Shown here: piece after piece, positions 47,541 to 58,770 of the stretch
Layout: each line of letters opens with the position of its first letter
Position numbering within the stretch: position 1 is the stretch's first letter
Origin: Aporrectodea caliginosa
Lineage: Eukaryota > Annelida > Clitellata > Crassiclitellata > Lumbricidae
NCBI GenBank assembly: GCA_020284085.1
Contig: JACEVL010000147.1
Coordinates: forward strand, 1,368,501 to 1,432,500
DNA length: 64,000 nucleotides
Reading direction: 5' to 3'
Notes under the pieces: generated by a model
What the model was told of the DNA's origin: nothing
What the model saw: the letters and a program-made list of their open reading frames with translations, nothing else
The model's database searches: none
Program-made: the position numbers and the translations under genes

Positions 47541-49806
47541 TTAAGAGGATGGGAATTGATGCGTACTTAGAAACGACAGTTCCTCTAAACAGCTGTTGTG
47601 TTGCCATGGCGGTAGAGAGACAAGGCATGCCACTGGATGGTTTCGTAACGTCTGCAGATTCGGTGTCATGAAGTGACCTCTTGACCTTGCCAACAGTTCC
47701 ATGTGCATCATCAATTCTCGTTTCCATTTGGTTCTACAGACAAACACATCAATGTTACTATCATTCCTTCCAGAGATACTGTAGTGATGATAATGAAGAT
47801 GAGGATAAGGAAAAGCTGCTTTCAAAACTGCTTTGGTTGTGCAGTCTCTGGTTCTAGTTTTCTTTTCAAAGTAATTTGATTTCAGAATGTAATTTGAAAT
47901 TACAAATTACAAGAAAAATGTAACTCAATTACAAATTACAAATTACATTGACGCAGAGCAACAAATTACAAATTACCTATTACAAATGTAATTCAAATTA
48001 CGTAATTCCAATTACATCAATTAAATTACTGCCCATCTCTGGAGTCTACGGACTTTAGGAAGGAGGGAATTTAATTAACGTACCATTTGCAATTACGGTC
48101 CCAAAAATTTCTCACTTTTAACTTCTACATACATACAAACAGTGCTGCCAATTGGGCCAAAACAATGATATAGACACATTAGAAACAAGTTTTTAAGTTA
48201 GCAAACGTTTCAGAAAATCCTATGCTAAGAAATAGGAAAAAGGTGTTATAATAATGCACTCCTCGTCGATACAGACCTCCTGTTCTGAAACCATGTCTTG
48301 ACTTGTCCTTCGGTGAGATGGAGCCGAGAGGCGAGGCGATGACGGTCCTCCGACCCAATGTACTGCTTCTCTTCGAAGCTGGTCTGCAACAGACAGAGCT
48401 GGTGCTTTGTGAAGACGGTTCTCGCTCGTCGATATGCTCGTCTCAGAGATGATGATGCATCGTGTGACGACGCATCAGCAGCAGCAGCAGCTTCAGCAGC
48501 AGCAGTGGTCAAATGATGCGGAGACGTCATCTCTTCAGACAGATCATTCCGGTCGTACAGTTCTGCTAATTAAGACAACTCTAATTAGGCTTTGATCGGC
48601 ATTTATACTCAATGGCAAGCAAATTTTAAATTGATGATCATTATTTCAACACGTTTAAGCACAAATACAACTCTATTTCTTAGAATTCAGTACTACAAGG
48701 AAGGAGCAATATTCTAAGTTGAATAGCGGAAACCATGGCCACTGGTATTGTGGACAATGGTTTATGCATGCGCTATTTAGACCTATTCTATTTAGTGTTT
48801 AGTGAACAAAGGATACGGCCAGATGGCCATCAAGATACACGTTTAGTTGACATCTTTAATCGCTGACAATAACTAGCAGTTTCTAAGTACGTGGGTATAA
48901 GTTCATATATTGGAAAATGGTTTGCGTAGTTTAAAGATACGCTTTTTCGATCCTAGAATAAAACTAAAAAGAAATCGCTTTTAATTGATCGTTCTAGAAT
49001 CAAAACAGTTGCTTTATATTGATAAAATTTAAATCTTCTTTCTCTTTTATAGATAGGCCCATTGCGTGAAAGAACCTTGCTGCAACTTGTGCAAATTGAT
49101 AAAAATGAAACGAACTACGTAACTCTAAACTATTAAAAATTATAGCCTACTGAAATAGTTAAATAAACTTTCTGCTTTATTTTTTACATTATGCTTTAAA
49201 ATGAAAAAACAAATCACTCGGTTGCTTCATATAACTCAGATTTGCTCCTGAGCAATGAAGTTATTCTGAACTGTTCACAAGGTTTACTAAAATTATTCAG
49301 ATTTTTCCTTGAAATTAATATTTATTATGTCACTTGCTCTAAGTTTTGTCGTTTACGGTCAAATTCAAGCATGGATGGCCCACAAAACAATAACAGTTTA
49401 AGTAATAGCATAACCATAACCACGCTTTTATTGAAAGTATGCGAAACTCATGATGAAGATCCGCCGTTTAAACTTAAAGGACTATACATTTCTGTGGGAA
49501 TTCTTACGTATTACAGTGAATGTTCATACCTTCATCTTCGTGGTTATGTTTGAAAGGCGTTGATTGAAAGCAGTGTATCATCCATCTCAGGCTAGCACTC
49601 TCCATCCGCTTGGCCAGATCAGGTTCTGAATTCAAAGGAGGAAGAAGTGGAAGAAGAGGGGGAAGAGAAGTATGAGGAGAAGGAGGAGAGATATTGGAGT
49701 ACATCCGAATGTCGCTAGATTCGCAGTCCTTAGAATTGACGGATGTGCAGCTGTCATCGAGATGTGAGGGTCTGTTCAATATGTCCTCAATCATAAAAGA
49801 CGCCAT
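47541..49806 (-). CDS. Homeobox transcription factor, ANTP-class NKL/Not-like (three exons)
   Basis: A DNA-binding developmental regulator. Exons on the minus strand: 49530-49806, 48277-48562 and 47541-47733; phases fit and the protein has 251 aa. Residues 4-10 read FMIEDIL, an eh1-like Groucho-binding motif near the N terminus, as in several NKL families. The homeodomain is residues 136-195, with RARTVFTKHQLCLLQTSF in helix 1, YIGSEDRHRLASRLHLTEGQ in the middle, and VKTWFQNRRTKWKREL in helix 3 (T47, W48, F49, Q50, N51). An intron splits codon 53; its donor (AG/GTCTGT) is acceptable. The pattern Y-x-G-x-E plus LTE-QVK recalls Not/Emx/Vax, while T47 and TKWKR recall Barhl/Tlx; I lean to a Not-like gene but do not assign a symbol. 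An Ala-rich linker precedes the homeodomain. Confidence 0.9.
47850..48045. mobile_element. hAT-like repeat remnant rich in TAATT, in a homeobox intron
   Basis: Dense AATTACAAATTAC words end at TACTGCCCATCTCTG (reverse complement CAGAGATGGGCAGTA), which resembles the end of a common hAT-type repeat. The left end and an 8 bp duplication could not be fixed. The TAAT words coincide with core homeodomain-binding sequence. Confidence 0.45.
48563..49529 (-). other. First intron of the homeobox gene
   Basis: AT-rich intron with no additional exon recognised. The 3' splice site is a TAGCAG tandem acceptor (48568-48563), which could add or omit one codon. Confidence 0.5.
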
Positions 49807-50895
49807 CTTTTGATATGGTTATTGTAATCTCAGAATTTCTAAGCCCTACTTTAAAGCCAAGCAATTGACAGCACAACAGAATGGCTTAACCCTTACAATC
49901 TTGGCCAATAGTTCTGCCAATAGGCCCTATTTCTGGTTCACAGTTTAAAAAGCGATTACTAGTTCTTTTAGAATTCGCTCAGATTATAAGGCTTCGACAC
50001 TAATAACGTTGGAACTTATGTAAATAAGATCAACTGTTCACCCTCATGCCACAAACCACTTGCTTGCCCACTAGTTGATTGCGTTTTTAACAATGCCCTA
50101 ATCGAGCCGTTACATCGGTAGTACGAGCGCTTGTATACAATGCGATCATTGAGCAAGAAACGCTAATTGGTGAATGGATACAGATCATTGAGCGATCCGG
50201 TTCATTGATAGCTTCGCGTGAGTGACACTTGATCATACTATGAGGGGCTGTCGCTTCTAATTCGCGCCAATGTCGCTTCGTCGAATGAAAACGCGAACGC
50301 CACCTTCCTCGATAATTATCAATTAATAAGCTGTGACCTCACGCATTGGAATTTAATGCAAGCATAGAAGTATACGAGGCTGTTCTGAGGACTTCTATAA
50401 CGTGGGTAACATGATGCACAAGGTATCAATCGAAATGAGACCGCATGTCGCGTATAACCCGATCATTAATAAAAAAAACCTAAAGCCTACGTTCGCGTTT
50501 ATTTGCCTTTAGAAAATACTTTTTCAAACCACTTACATAAGGTTTGGCATAAGGTTTCTATAAGTCTACTTAGGTAGGCCTACAGCGATCTCGATGCGCA
50601 AGAAAATGCTAACCGATATTTTTTTAATAAGCCTAGATGAGGTTGTTTTCAATGCACTTTATACAAAATTTATATTCCTCTTAGTTTTAAAAATAGTGGA
50701 AAGTATATTTTCTATAACGTATTGTCCTAAACTAAAGGCGAAAGATATGAGCAGCTAAGTTGCTGAGTTTTGTTTTCATAGTTTAAGGCTTGGTCTCGTA
50801 TCAATTATATCCATTCAAAATGCGATGTAGGCCCACGCAATTACAGAGTTTAATTAAAATACAATAATTTTCTAGTGCTTCTCAGTAATAACGGA
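49807..50895. other. Upstream region of the homeobox gene
   Basis: No exon was recognised. This interval should contain the promoter of the minus-strand homeobox gene. One TAGGCCTA lies near 50576. Confidence 0.35.
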
Positions 50896-51165
50896 AAAGA
50901 AGGAAGGAAGGAAGGAAGGAAGGAAGGAAGGAAGGAAGGAAGGAAGGAAGGAAGGAAGGAAGGAAGGAAGGAAGGAAGGAAGGAAGGAAGGAAGGAAGGA
51001 AGGAAGGAAGGAAGGAAGGAAGGAAGGAAGGAAGGAAGGAAGGAAGGAAGGAAGGAAGGAAGGAAGGAAGGAAGGAAGGAAGGAAGGAAGGAAGGAAGGA
51101 AGGAAGGAAGGAAGGAAGGAAGGAAGGAAGGAAGGAAGGAAGGAAGGAAGGAAGGAAGGCAGGAA
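50896..51165. repeat. (AAGG)n microsatellite, about 65 units
   Basis: An almost uninterrupted AAGG tract of about 260 bp followed by degraded GAAA units. Long open frames on both strands (KEGR and FLPS repeats) are artefacts. Confidence 0.97.
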
Positions 51166-51582
51166 AGAAGGAAAGAAAGAAAGAAATGAAGAACTAAAGC
51201 TTTGTCTCTGTTGTTTCCTGACTTATTCAAACGCCATTTAGACAATGTCGTCCCGAAAAAGAAATTTCTAGTAGTTTACTTCTTAAAATAGCAAAGATCA
51301 CGTGCGCTTGAAAACATGTCTCATTAGCATAGTCTTACACACGTTCTAGGCGGATTCAGGTGAATGGAGACGCTGTGCTTCCTCCATTGAGCGTTTCGCT
51401 TGAGCTGCAATCGTTTGCATGGATGTTTCGTTTGATTGACACTCAGTTACAACACGTGGGTTGTCGCAACCTGTTGCTGCGCGATGTTGCTGCGCCGAAT
51501 GAAAATACAAAGGCCATCGCCTCCCGCTGTTCTATTCTACACGATGAGTCGTATTTATAATTATATCTACGTAGGCTGTTGA

Positions 51583-51655
51583 GGTGCGTAATTGTGTAGT
51601 GGTTAGCTTGCTGGACTGTCAATCGAGTGGTCGGGTTTCAAAGCCCTTCCAGTGT
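51583..51655 (+). mobile_element. tRNA-like sequence, probable SINE head or tRNA pseudogene
   Basis: TAGTGGTTAGC (51597-51607) is a good box A, CTGTCAA places GTC where the anticodon would be, and GGGTTTCAAAGCC (51633-51646) is a damaged box B. The layout resembles tRNA-Asp. The acceptor stem does not pair, so it is not a working tRNA. Confidence 0.45.
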
Positions 51656-52202
51656 TTAATTTTTGTTCGAGATTTCTGCTCTATCTACGCCCCAGCCAAT
51701 TTAGCTGTAATGAGTAGGCCTATTACAATTAGCTGTAATGAGTATATGCTAAAGACCGTGTACAGTGTCAGTGGGAAGATGAATCGGCGAGGGGAAGACT
51801 GGCCACCCGCCCTTATATGCCGAGGCCAGTCTAGAGGCCTGCAATTCTTCTCCGTTAACTTCATTTTCTTCTACTTCATCATCGCATTCTTCTTCTTCTA
51901 TAATATACGCGCGTTCTTCTACGCACATGGCGCGCAATTAGCACTAAGGAACCACAATTTCAAGAGAGGGATGCGCCCAGAGCATTATCTCATTGGTCTC
52001 AGAGGACCCATTTAAGTAATCCTTGGGGTCTCGGAAGTAGAAGTCACGCCTTTCTGTACTCATAAGATTTCTTTAAGAAGCATGCAGTTCTAAACTTAAC
52101 GCGCTTTTGAAGAGATCTTGTCCAGAAAATCAAACTAAAGCTGCATGACATTCAGTAATTTCTGGAAAGTATGTAAGTTCAAATAAGCTGATCGCATAGT
52201 TA

Positions 52203-52325
52203 TAATAATATCTTTTCTTTAATTTAGCGCCTGACAAACGCACTGCGCTGTACATTTACATGTTATGCAATTGAAACAATCTTAACTAGTTAACTACTAA
52301 CAGAACAGACAGCCTGTAATACTTA
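52203..52325 (-). mobile_element. Dispersed repeat family X, copy 3
   Basis: From CTTTAATTTAGCGCCTGACA to GAACAGACAGCCTGTAATAC it is nearly identical to copy 1 at 32003-32140, which suggests fairly recent spread. Confidence 0.75.
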
Positions 52326-52977
52326 CCACATTGTACCTAACCTTGCCGACCTTCTGTACTAGTAGGTAGTGCATACTGAAACTTTCAAAAGAAGGTGCCT
52401 AGAACCACTTATCTATCTAGCATCACAGCGAATGCATCACATTTAACACTTTTCAGAACATTGCATTGAATTAATTTGTTCTTGAACTTTGGTGTTGTGG
52501 GCTATTTGAAGGATTGCTCATTATCATTAACCGAAACTTGTCTTAATTACTGAGGAGGGGTGGCAAATGCACTCACTTCCCTTTCTAATTCCTCCAGATC
52601 ACCAGCCTCTTGCTATGATAAAAAATAATAGCATCAACAACAATATTATATTAAATTATTTATTATGTCATTAGGCCATTACTGTTTATTAAAAGAATAA
52701 TTATTTTTATTGCTATTTTGCATATCTTATTTATCCGACGCAGAGATTATAATTCTACCATTATTGATTGGGGCCAAAGAATAAAATCACATTAGGTCAG
52801 GCCTTAATTTTTTTGTCCCAGTTTTAGAAGTCACCTGGTAGTATAACATTTAAAGAGATCACGCGTGACGCCGATCAAACACGAAGCCACGTTTGATCAG
52901 AGAAGACCTGCACCTCCTGAGCAACGAACAACATCGTCCAGCTAGTTAATGCCGATATGTCATAACCTGTGTCGAAA
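52326..52977. other. Intergenic, no gene recognised
   Basis: AT-rich sequence lacking open frames or recognisable repeats. Confidence 0.35.
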
Positions 52978-53180
52978 CCTCGAGATTTTTATAGCGCCCA
53001 AAGGACTAAGTCGCAGGATTAAGATATTCAATGGCTACAGGTGACATTACAGAGCTAGGCATTACAACTCTGCAATTACGATACCATCTATATGCAATAT
53101 TCTGTTTTTGCCCAAAACGCAGTCTGTTCTGTTCGCTGGCAGTGCTTCTGAGCTGATTAGGCGTTATATAGGCCTAAATT
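52978..53180 (-). mobile_element. LINE 3'-end fragment
   Basis: CTCGAGATTTTTATAGCGCC followed by CAAAGGACTAAGTCGC closely parallels 62018-62055 (CTCGAGATTTCTAGAGCGCC, then CACAAAGCAAAGTCGC), the 3' end of the LINE copy at 61993-62444. Confidence 0.5.
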
Positions 53181-53339
53181 GAGTATCACCATACATTACA
53201 AATGTAGCAGGTGAACCGAAAGAATGTTAGTATTGTCTCTCAGTCGCTCCTCGCCTGTCACTCGTTTCTCGTGCGACTCATTTTGCCGTTTGAAAAGTCT
53301 TGAAATGGCTACACTGAGGTTGTCCATATGGGCCACATG

Positions 53340-53760
53340 AATGCATTCATGTATGTATGCATACAATTTTTAAACATGCATGACATTGTATGTATGTATG
53401 TATGTATGTATGTATGTATGTATGTATGTATGTATGTATGCATGTATGTATGTATGTATGTATGTATGTATGTATGTATGTATGTAGGTTAGTGGGTATG
53501 TATGTTTGAATATATGTATGTATATATGTATGTATGTATATTTGAATGCATGCTTGTATATATATTTGTATACATATATAATGTATATGTATGCATGTAT
53601 GCCTCTATGTATGTACTGTACAAGACATTTGACGTAGCGCCTTTTGAGTGCCTGTGAACAACAATGCTTTTGGACAGGATTTCCGCCAATCTGACGATTC
53701 GATGATTTCCTGGAACTTCTTCGTTAGTTCCCTTCGAGTCTTCGACCATTTAACTTCACA
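53340..53760 (-). mobile_element. Repeat with GCGC core and long (CATA)n tail
   Basis: On the minus strand, sequence with a LINE-like look ends in AAAAGGCGCTACGTCAAATG (about 53645-53625) and runs into CATA/CATAC simple sequence at 53390-53600, an unusually long tail. Family not named. Confidence 0.4.
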
Positions 53761-54223
53761 ATACAGACTCTGCTGCGGCTATGAAATTTATTATTGCGTA
53801 ATAACATAGTATTGTACAAAATAAATAGAAAAGACTAACCAAGATTTTATTAGGTAACAGGTATGGTTGTATGAGGTTTCTGTGGTTTTTCTATCGGCAA
53901 GTGTTCCTGCGCTTACATTCTGTTGATTTAGTAAAATGCTGCAGTGTACGCTCTACACTATGCAGAATCTGACAATGTATTATCTTGGCATATTTAAACT
54001 AAAGCAGTTCGTTTACTGTTTGAAAGTTATGTCATTAGTCGGCATCAGACGTGTGGAGCTGAAATCAGCAGAAACCCAACAGACGAATGAGAGAAAGATC
54101 AAGTTGCACTATACAGGTTAGGAATGAAAAGAAAATGTCGACGACTACGGTTAGGTGAGCTTCCGTTCGAAGGGCCGCCCCTCCTCCTGGCCCCATGGCT
54201 GGCTGGGTGGGTGGCGGGTGCGA

Positions 54224-54377
54224 TTAGCGACCGAGGATGGCCGGTCTTTTGCACTGGCACTTGTTGCCCATCCAAGGAGCGAGGCAGCTGCAGACGAGGT
54301 CGTCGCAGCAGGTGGCGAACTTCAGCTTAGCATTTGGCACGCAGTTGTCTCCCCAACGAGCACACCAGTCGTTACGT
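54224..54377 (-). CDS. Last exon of a secreted cysteine-knot (agatoxin-like) peptide gene
   Basis: After a strong acceptor (TGCTCTCTGTTTCAG) a 50-codon exon ends in TAA at 54224-54226. It encodes eight cysteines at exon residues 5, 12, 23, 24, 29, 31, 40 and 42, giving the spacing C-x6-C-x10-CC-x4-C-x-C-x8-C-x-C. That is the inhibitor cystine knot framework of agatoxin-type peptides and of the agatoxin-like neuropeptides known from arthropods. The exon ends ILGR-stop, a Gly-Arg that would be trimmed to a C-terminal amide. One nucleotide at the start completes a codon from an upstream exon, which should carry a signal peptide and propeptide; I did not find it in 54.4-64 kb. Role unknown: a secreted signalling or defence peptide is inference. 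No break is visible in the exon. Confidence 0.75.
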
Positions 54378-56690
54378 CTGAAACAGAGAGCATATTTCAT
54401 TCTTCAGTTGTTTCTGATATAATATTATTTGGCGAATAATGACATAACTTCTAAACAGTAAACGTACTGCTTTAGTTGAAATATGGTAATAATTATATGG
54501 TAATGATTCTATTGTAATGGCTCACGGGTTTATTCGTCGGGCGTTGTAATTCTTTTACCCTAAAAGAAATGTTATGCAAAAGTTGTGGCATTCTTTATTG
54601 CTCACAACGCCAAGTAATATTGAAAGTTGTAAAACACCTGTTTACGTTCACAGGAAACGATCACTAGCTACTGCGCATAGTCGCATACTAATAAGAAACA
54701 GCCAACTCACGCTATGCATAAGATCCTATCGTAATTATTTATGAAATTAATATAAACGGAACCGGGGTATAACTTATTTTAAAACAGTCACTACGTGTGG
54801 ACATATATTGGTGATCAAACAGAGATAATTAAATTTAATATTATATTGGCTGTGCTAAGATTCAAAACGTGCAGGCATGCATATGACCCTATTACCTCTC
54901 GTGCAATTGTTAACAGCCTTTGATCGCTCTGATATATGCAAAGGAAAACGACATATCCAATATTTATGTAACGCCAATTTAAATTTCGCTTAAAAATGAC
55001 TGGCGCTTGACAAAATGAATTTTTATCAGCTTACAAATTGTGAACAGAGCAACTGAGTTGAATTCACCAAAGGTTGCGACTGGAAATTCAGTAACAAAGC
55101 TCTGAATCGTCCTGGTTTCTATGGATTAAGCTGCAATTAGTTTATATCTGCACATGGTGATGGAGTCGCTCTAGATGTAATTATAGCGTAATGTAATAAC
55201 AGCAATTTGTATAGCGCCGTTATTTCGAGCTACTTATGTGGTACGTTCTATGCAATCTATGCAATTAGTAGTTACCAATTACTGGCCGTTGTGTAGTAAA
55301 GCATAGCGGAGCATCATGAGACTGGAGTTAGATTAAGAGAAGGTGCCCATATCCACGTTTTGGTTATCAGCTAGACGCTAAGATTAAATGGGACAATGAG
55401 AAGGATAAAGGCGGCAGCACGCATCTCTATAGAAACCTCATCTAAAGCGAGGTCTTAGGGTTGAAGGGCAGATATAGCCAGAGCAACCCAGCATGACGCC
55501 TTTTTAATCTCCCAGCTTCCGTTCATACTGTTATATCGAACCGAGTTGGCTCAGATTGTCTGGTATCCCATGAACGATCATCTATTCAAGTACTAACAGT
55601 GCTTGACATTGCATAAACTGTCTGCTATGCCTCTTAGCATCGTTTGCACAGCGCCAAACCGTCTCCTAAGTGTTCGCAGAGAATTCATTGCTTTTTGTCG
55701 AGGAATGCTTTTAAGCTGTCTACGTCAAAGCAGAGATGTCTGTTGCTGTAACCTACCAAATTGCTAAAGTAATGCTTCGAACAGCAGGATTGTGGTCGTT
55801 TTCATTAAGCAACCACGTGTGTATGTCGCTACTCCGGATAATATATAGACTAGAATTAGACATTTTATGCGTCCATAAAAGACCTCTGGTCGGACATCTT
55901 TTAAGAGTTACGGGTTTCTGCGTAGACTACAGACCATAAGCGCATTTACTGCGAGGACTTTTTTGCCGGTCTATACTTTACGTTGGACAACCGGCAGCAT
56001 GACGTCCTACAGTGTTCCATTAGAGTTAGCCTAAATTGAATTCCTGGATAAATTCTCGCGAAAATGGTTTCTGTATACGAGTGACAGTTGGCCTTTGCTA
56101 TGCTGATTGGGATTGTATATATATAATTATGTCCAAATCAGCCTACGTTGTATATAATATAAGTAAATCTATAATTATTTTACATCAACTTTACACAGGT
56201 ATGTTTCTGTCTCTATAGATAATAAGCTAAAAGCTCCTATTAACTTACATATAGAGTAATCGATTTCATCAGTATGTATGTATGTATGTATGTATTTTCG
56301 TTTATTCAATCAAAGATTGTTGTCAGAACGCAACAAGTGACAATAATTGTTCTGGATGTAGCAGTTATGAAACAGATTTTACCTAGTTACTTCAGCTGTC
56401 TGTTATAACTAATAAATGTTTTTATACATCATACGAGACTATATGTATATTCTACACAGAGAATCCAACAAAATGGTATGTTAATAGTACATGATGTGCC
56501 CAGTATATGATAAACTGCATGCCTTTGGGTATGACGCATTTGCGCGGCGCAGTCATTTGAGGAGGAAGTTCAAGGCCGGACAAGCGCCATAGAACAGCCA
56601 GTGAATATATAGCATCTGAAATGTACGCTAAGACTGTCTAATTGCCTGTGATGCAAGGTGTTACAAGGAGAACTAGATGAGCGGAAAGGA
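54378..56690. other. Presumed intron or upstream region of the cysteine-knot gene
   Basis: No signal-peptide exon was recognised on the minus strand. A LINE-type core (TTTGTATAGCGCC) is at about 55203. A good minus-strand donor-like GTGAGT is at about 54705-54710, but the sequence before it does not look like a signal peptide. Confidence 0.3.
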
Positions 56691-56699
56691 AGGTGGAGA

Positions 56700-57065
56700 G
56701 GGAAATAAAAAAACAAAATGGCGAACATAAACATGAGCTATACCCTCCGTTGTGATTAAATCTTTGCATTGGCTTCCTTTTCAGTAAAGGATTCGTTTTA
56801 AATTGGGGCTCAGAAATTATAGTCTTCATTCCTCAGATTCATCATTATTCAACGAGGTCATTTGATTGTATACCTAGGACGAGAACTGTTCTTGATAAAC
56901 GAACTTTTTCTGATGCTGGACCTAGATTGTGAGGCTCTCTAATTTTTGCCTGTTTATTCTGCTCAGTCATTTACTTATATCGCCTAAGTTTCGTTCTCGA
57001 CTTGAGACTATATGTCTTTTCCAAAGTACTTATCCACCACTGTCAGGCCTCTGCCTGAGCTGACT
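56700..57065 (+). mobile_element. LINE 3'-region fragment (L2/CR1-like)
   Basis: The plus strand reads KSLHWLPFQ (about 56757-56783) then RTVLDKRTFSDAGPRL further on, the usual end of an L2-like ORF2, with several stops. It lacks a clear tail. Confidence 0.5.
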
Positions 57066-58550
57066 GATTCCCTGATTGTAGCTTTTAGTGCGCAATCGAT
57101 AGATGCATTTTACTGCGCGATAGAAGTTACAGGTTAATAGTAACATTAATTGAAACTCTAGGTACCTTTAAGGACCCTCAAATTTTCCTTCTATAGTAGT
57201 ATACAAATACCATATGGCCGCAAAGATTACATTAGCAAAATTATTATTAATTTCCATTGGCATGCGTGAAATATGGCAGACAGAAGCGGGTGGAGAGGAC
57301 GAGGAACTAACGGGGAAGATCTTCGTAGGCTCTGTTCGAGCACCAAGAAATTCAGGCTGTGCTTTTCGTTGCTCCAACACATGCAGACATGACTGATTGT
57401 AGTACGTTTCGATTTCCTCTGTTGCTTCAAAGCATCGATTGTTGCTTCGTTATTCCACAGAGGGCGTAAGCGTCAGCCTTAATCGCAACCTTAAACGTTC
57501 AATTAAGAGCGAGTATTTTAAATGTTCATAGTTGTAGCGTATGCCTTCCACAGGCGCTAGCAAAATTCTCCGATTCTTGGGCCATAATCGAACTTCTTAT
57601 GAAGTTTTGTCTTGGTGGCACCTGCCTGCATTTTCACTACTCTCTTCATATCATATTCGAATCCATTATGCTGAGAGATCGGTGCATTGTAGCAAAAGAT
57701 TCGGCGCCACACGCAGTACTATTGAGGATGGCTGAGTTTCATCTATTGGCGACAGATTGAAAGAATATATCATCCTACGATTCAAGGAAAGCTTAATTGA
57801 ATCTCGATCCTGTCGGATGATAGATTGACTTCCTGTGGAGTCGGGAACGTGAAAGAATCACACTAAAGCGCAGGCTGTCGCAACACTGAGATTCCAACCA
57901 AACGCGAAAGGACCCAGAGACGCATAGACGCGTAGGCACAGAGGCAGACAGACAAACAGACAACGGGACAGACAACTGAAACTGTAATTACAGAATGCAC
58001 AGCTGCAGAGCAATCGCTAAAGAAACGTTCAATCGTTGATTGAATGGAAGTAATAACGCCGAGTTTCTTATTAGACTGCCTCACAATGAGAAGCAGACTA
58101 CGTCTTCCATATAGCCAACAACATAGCTGTGATTGATAATGTACAAGGAAGAACTAAACTGCATTTAGGATAAAAGACAGCGTAATCGACGTTTGACATA
58201 AAGCATTGGCTTCGTGTACTGTGGTCTAGGGCTCTGGGTAGTGATTGAACAACCCACACACAAAAATGATGTATGAAAAGTTTTATTATACAACGAGACA
58301 AGGCCTGTTTTATAAGGGAAACGTGGCCCACGCAGGACAGTCTGACATGTCGTTGCTTCCGTTAGGGTGTTTTTCCAATGTCTCAAAAATCCGTTGCACG
58401 AATTCGCTTCGTCTGCATGTATAAGCCATATAGGTCCTACTACATTTGTTTCACAATTTTTCGCTCATGATTTTCGTTCATGCTTTTGTTCCACAGCAGA
58501 ATACATAGCCTATACTTGGAGTTATTTAGCGTTATCTAGTTGGGTCGGCT
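57066..58550. other. Intergenic, small unassigned open frames
   Basis: A 60-codon plus-strand frame at 57214-57396 starts with a hydrophobic stretch and ends with three Cys (CAFRCSNTC), superficially like a small secreted peptide. The N-terminal hydrophobic part is short and no homology is known to me, so I do not call it a gene. Nothing else stands out. Confidence 0.25.
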
Positions 58551-58554
58551 ACGT

Positions 58555-58770
58555 GGAATAACCTTCCTTCAGATCTGCATGACATTGTTCTTTTAACTAT
58601 GGAATCTGCATAGGCCCTACACCTTTCACAAGCAACTGAAGACTGTTGTTTATCACCGGAGCCCATCTGATTAGGCACATGTATCTTGGAGAGGCGCTAT
58701 ATACGCAAGTCCTCTGAATGAATGAATGAATGAATGAATGAATAATTGAATGAATGAATGAATGCGTTTT
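58555..58770 (+). mobile_element. LINE 3' end with (TGAA)n tail
   Basis: The plus strand reads WNNLPSDLHDI, then HLFHKQLKTVVYH, then GAGAGGCGCTATATACGC (about 58690-58706) and a (TGAA)n tail at about 58709-58765. Same design as the LINE at 5462-7023. Confidence 0.65.

Noticed and set aside
50850..51245. Long open frames on both strands with FLPS and KEGR repeats
   Set aside because: They are translations of the (AAGG)n microsatellite, open in all frames because the repeat lacks stops.
51583..51655. Functional tRNA-Asp gene
   Set aside because: Boxes A and B are recognisable but the acceptor and T stems do not pair.
53489..53749. 86-codon minus-strand frame beginning MVEDSKGTNEE
   Set aside because: It runs into the (CATA)n tail of a LINE-like repeat; the Tyr/Thr-rich end is simple sequence.
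57214..57396. 60-codon frame with hydrophobic start and three Cys, tempting as a second secreted peptide or as the missing exon of the cysteine-knot gene
   Set aside because: It is on the opposite strand to the cysteine-knot exon, its signal-peptide-like part is short, and no homologue is known to me.
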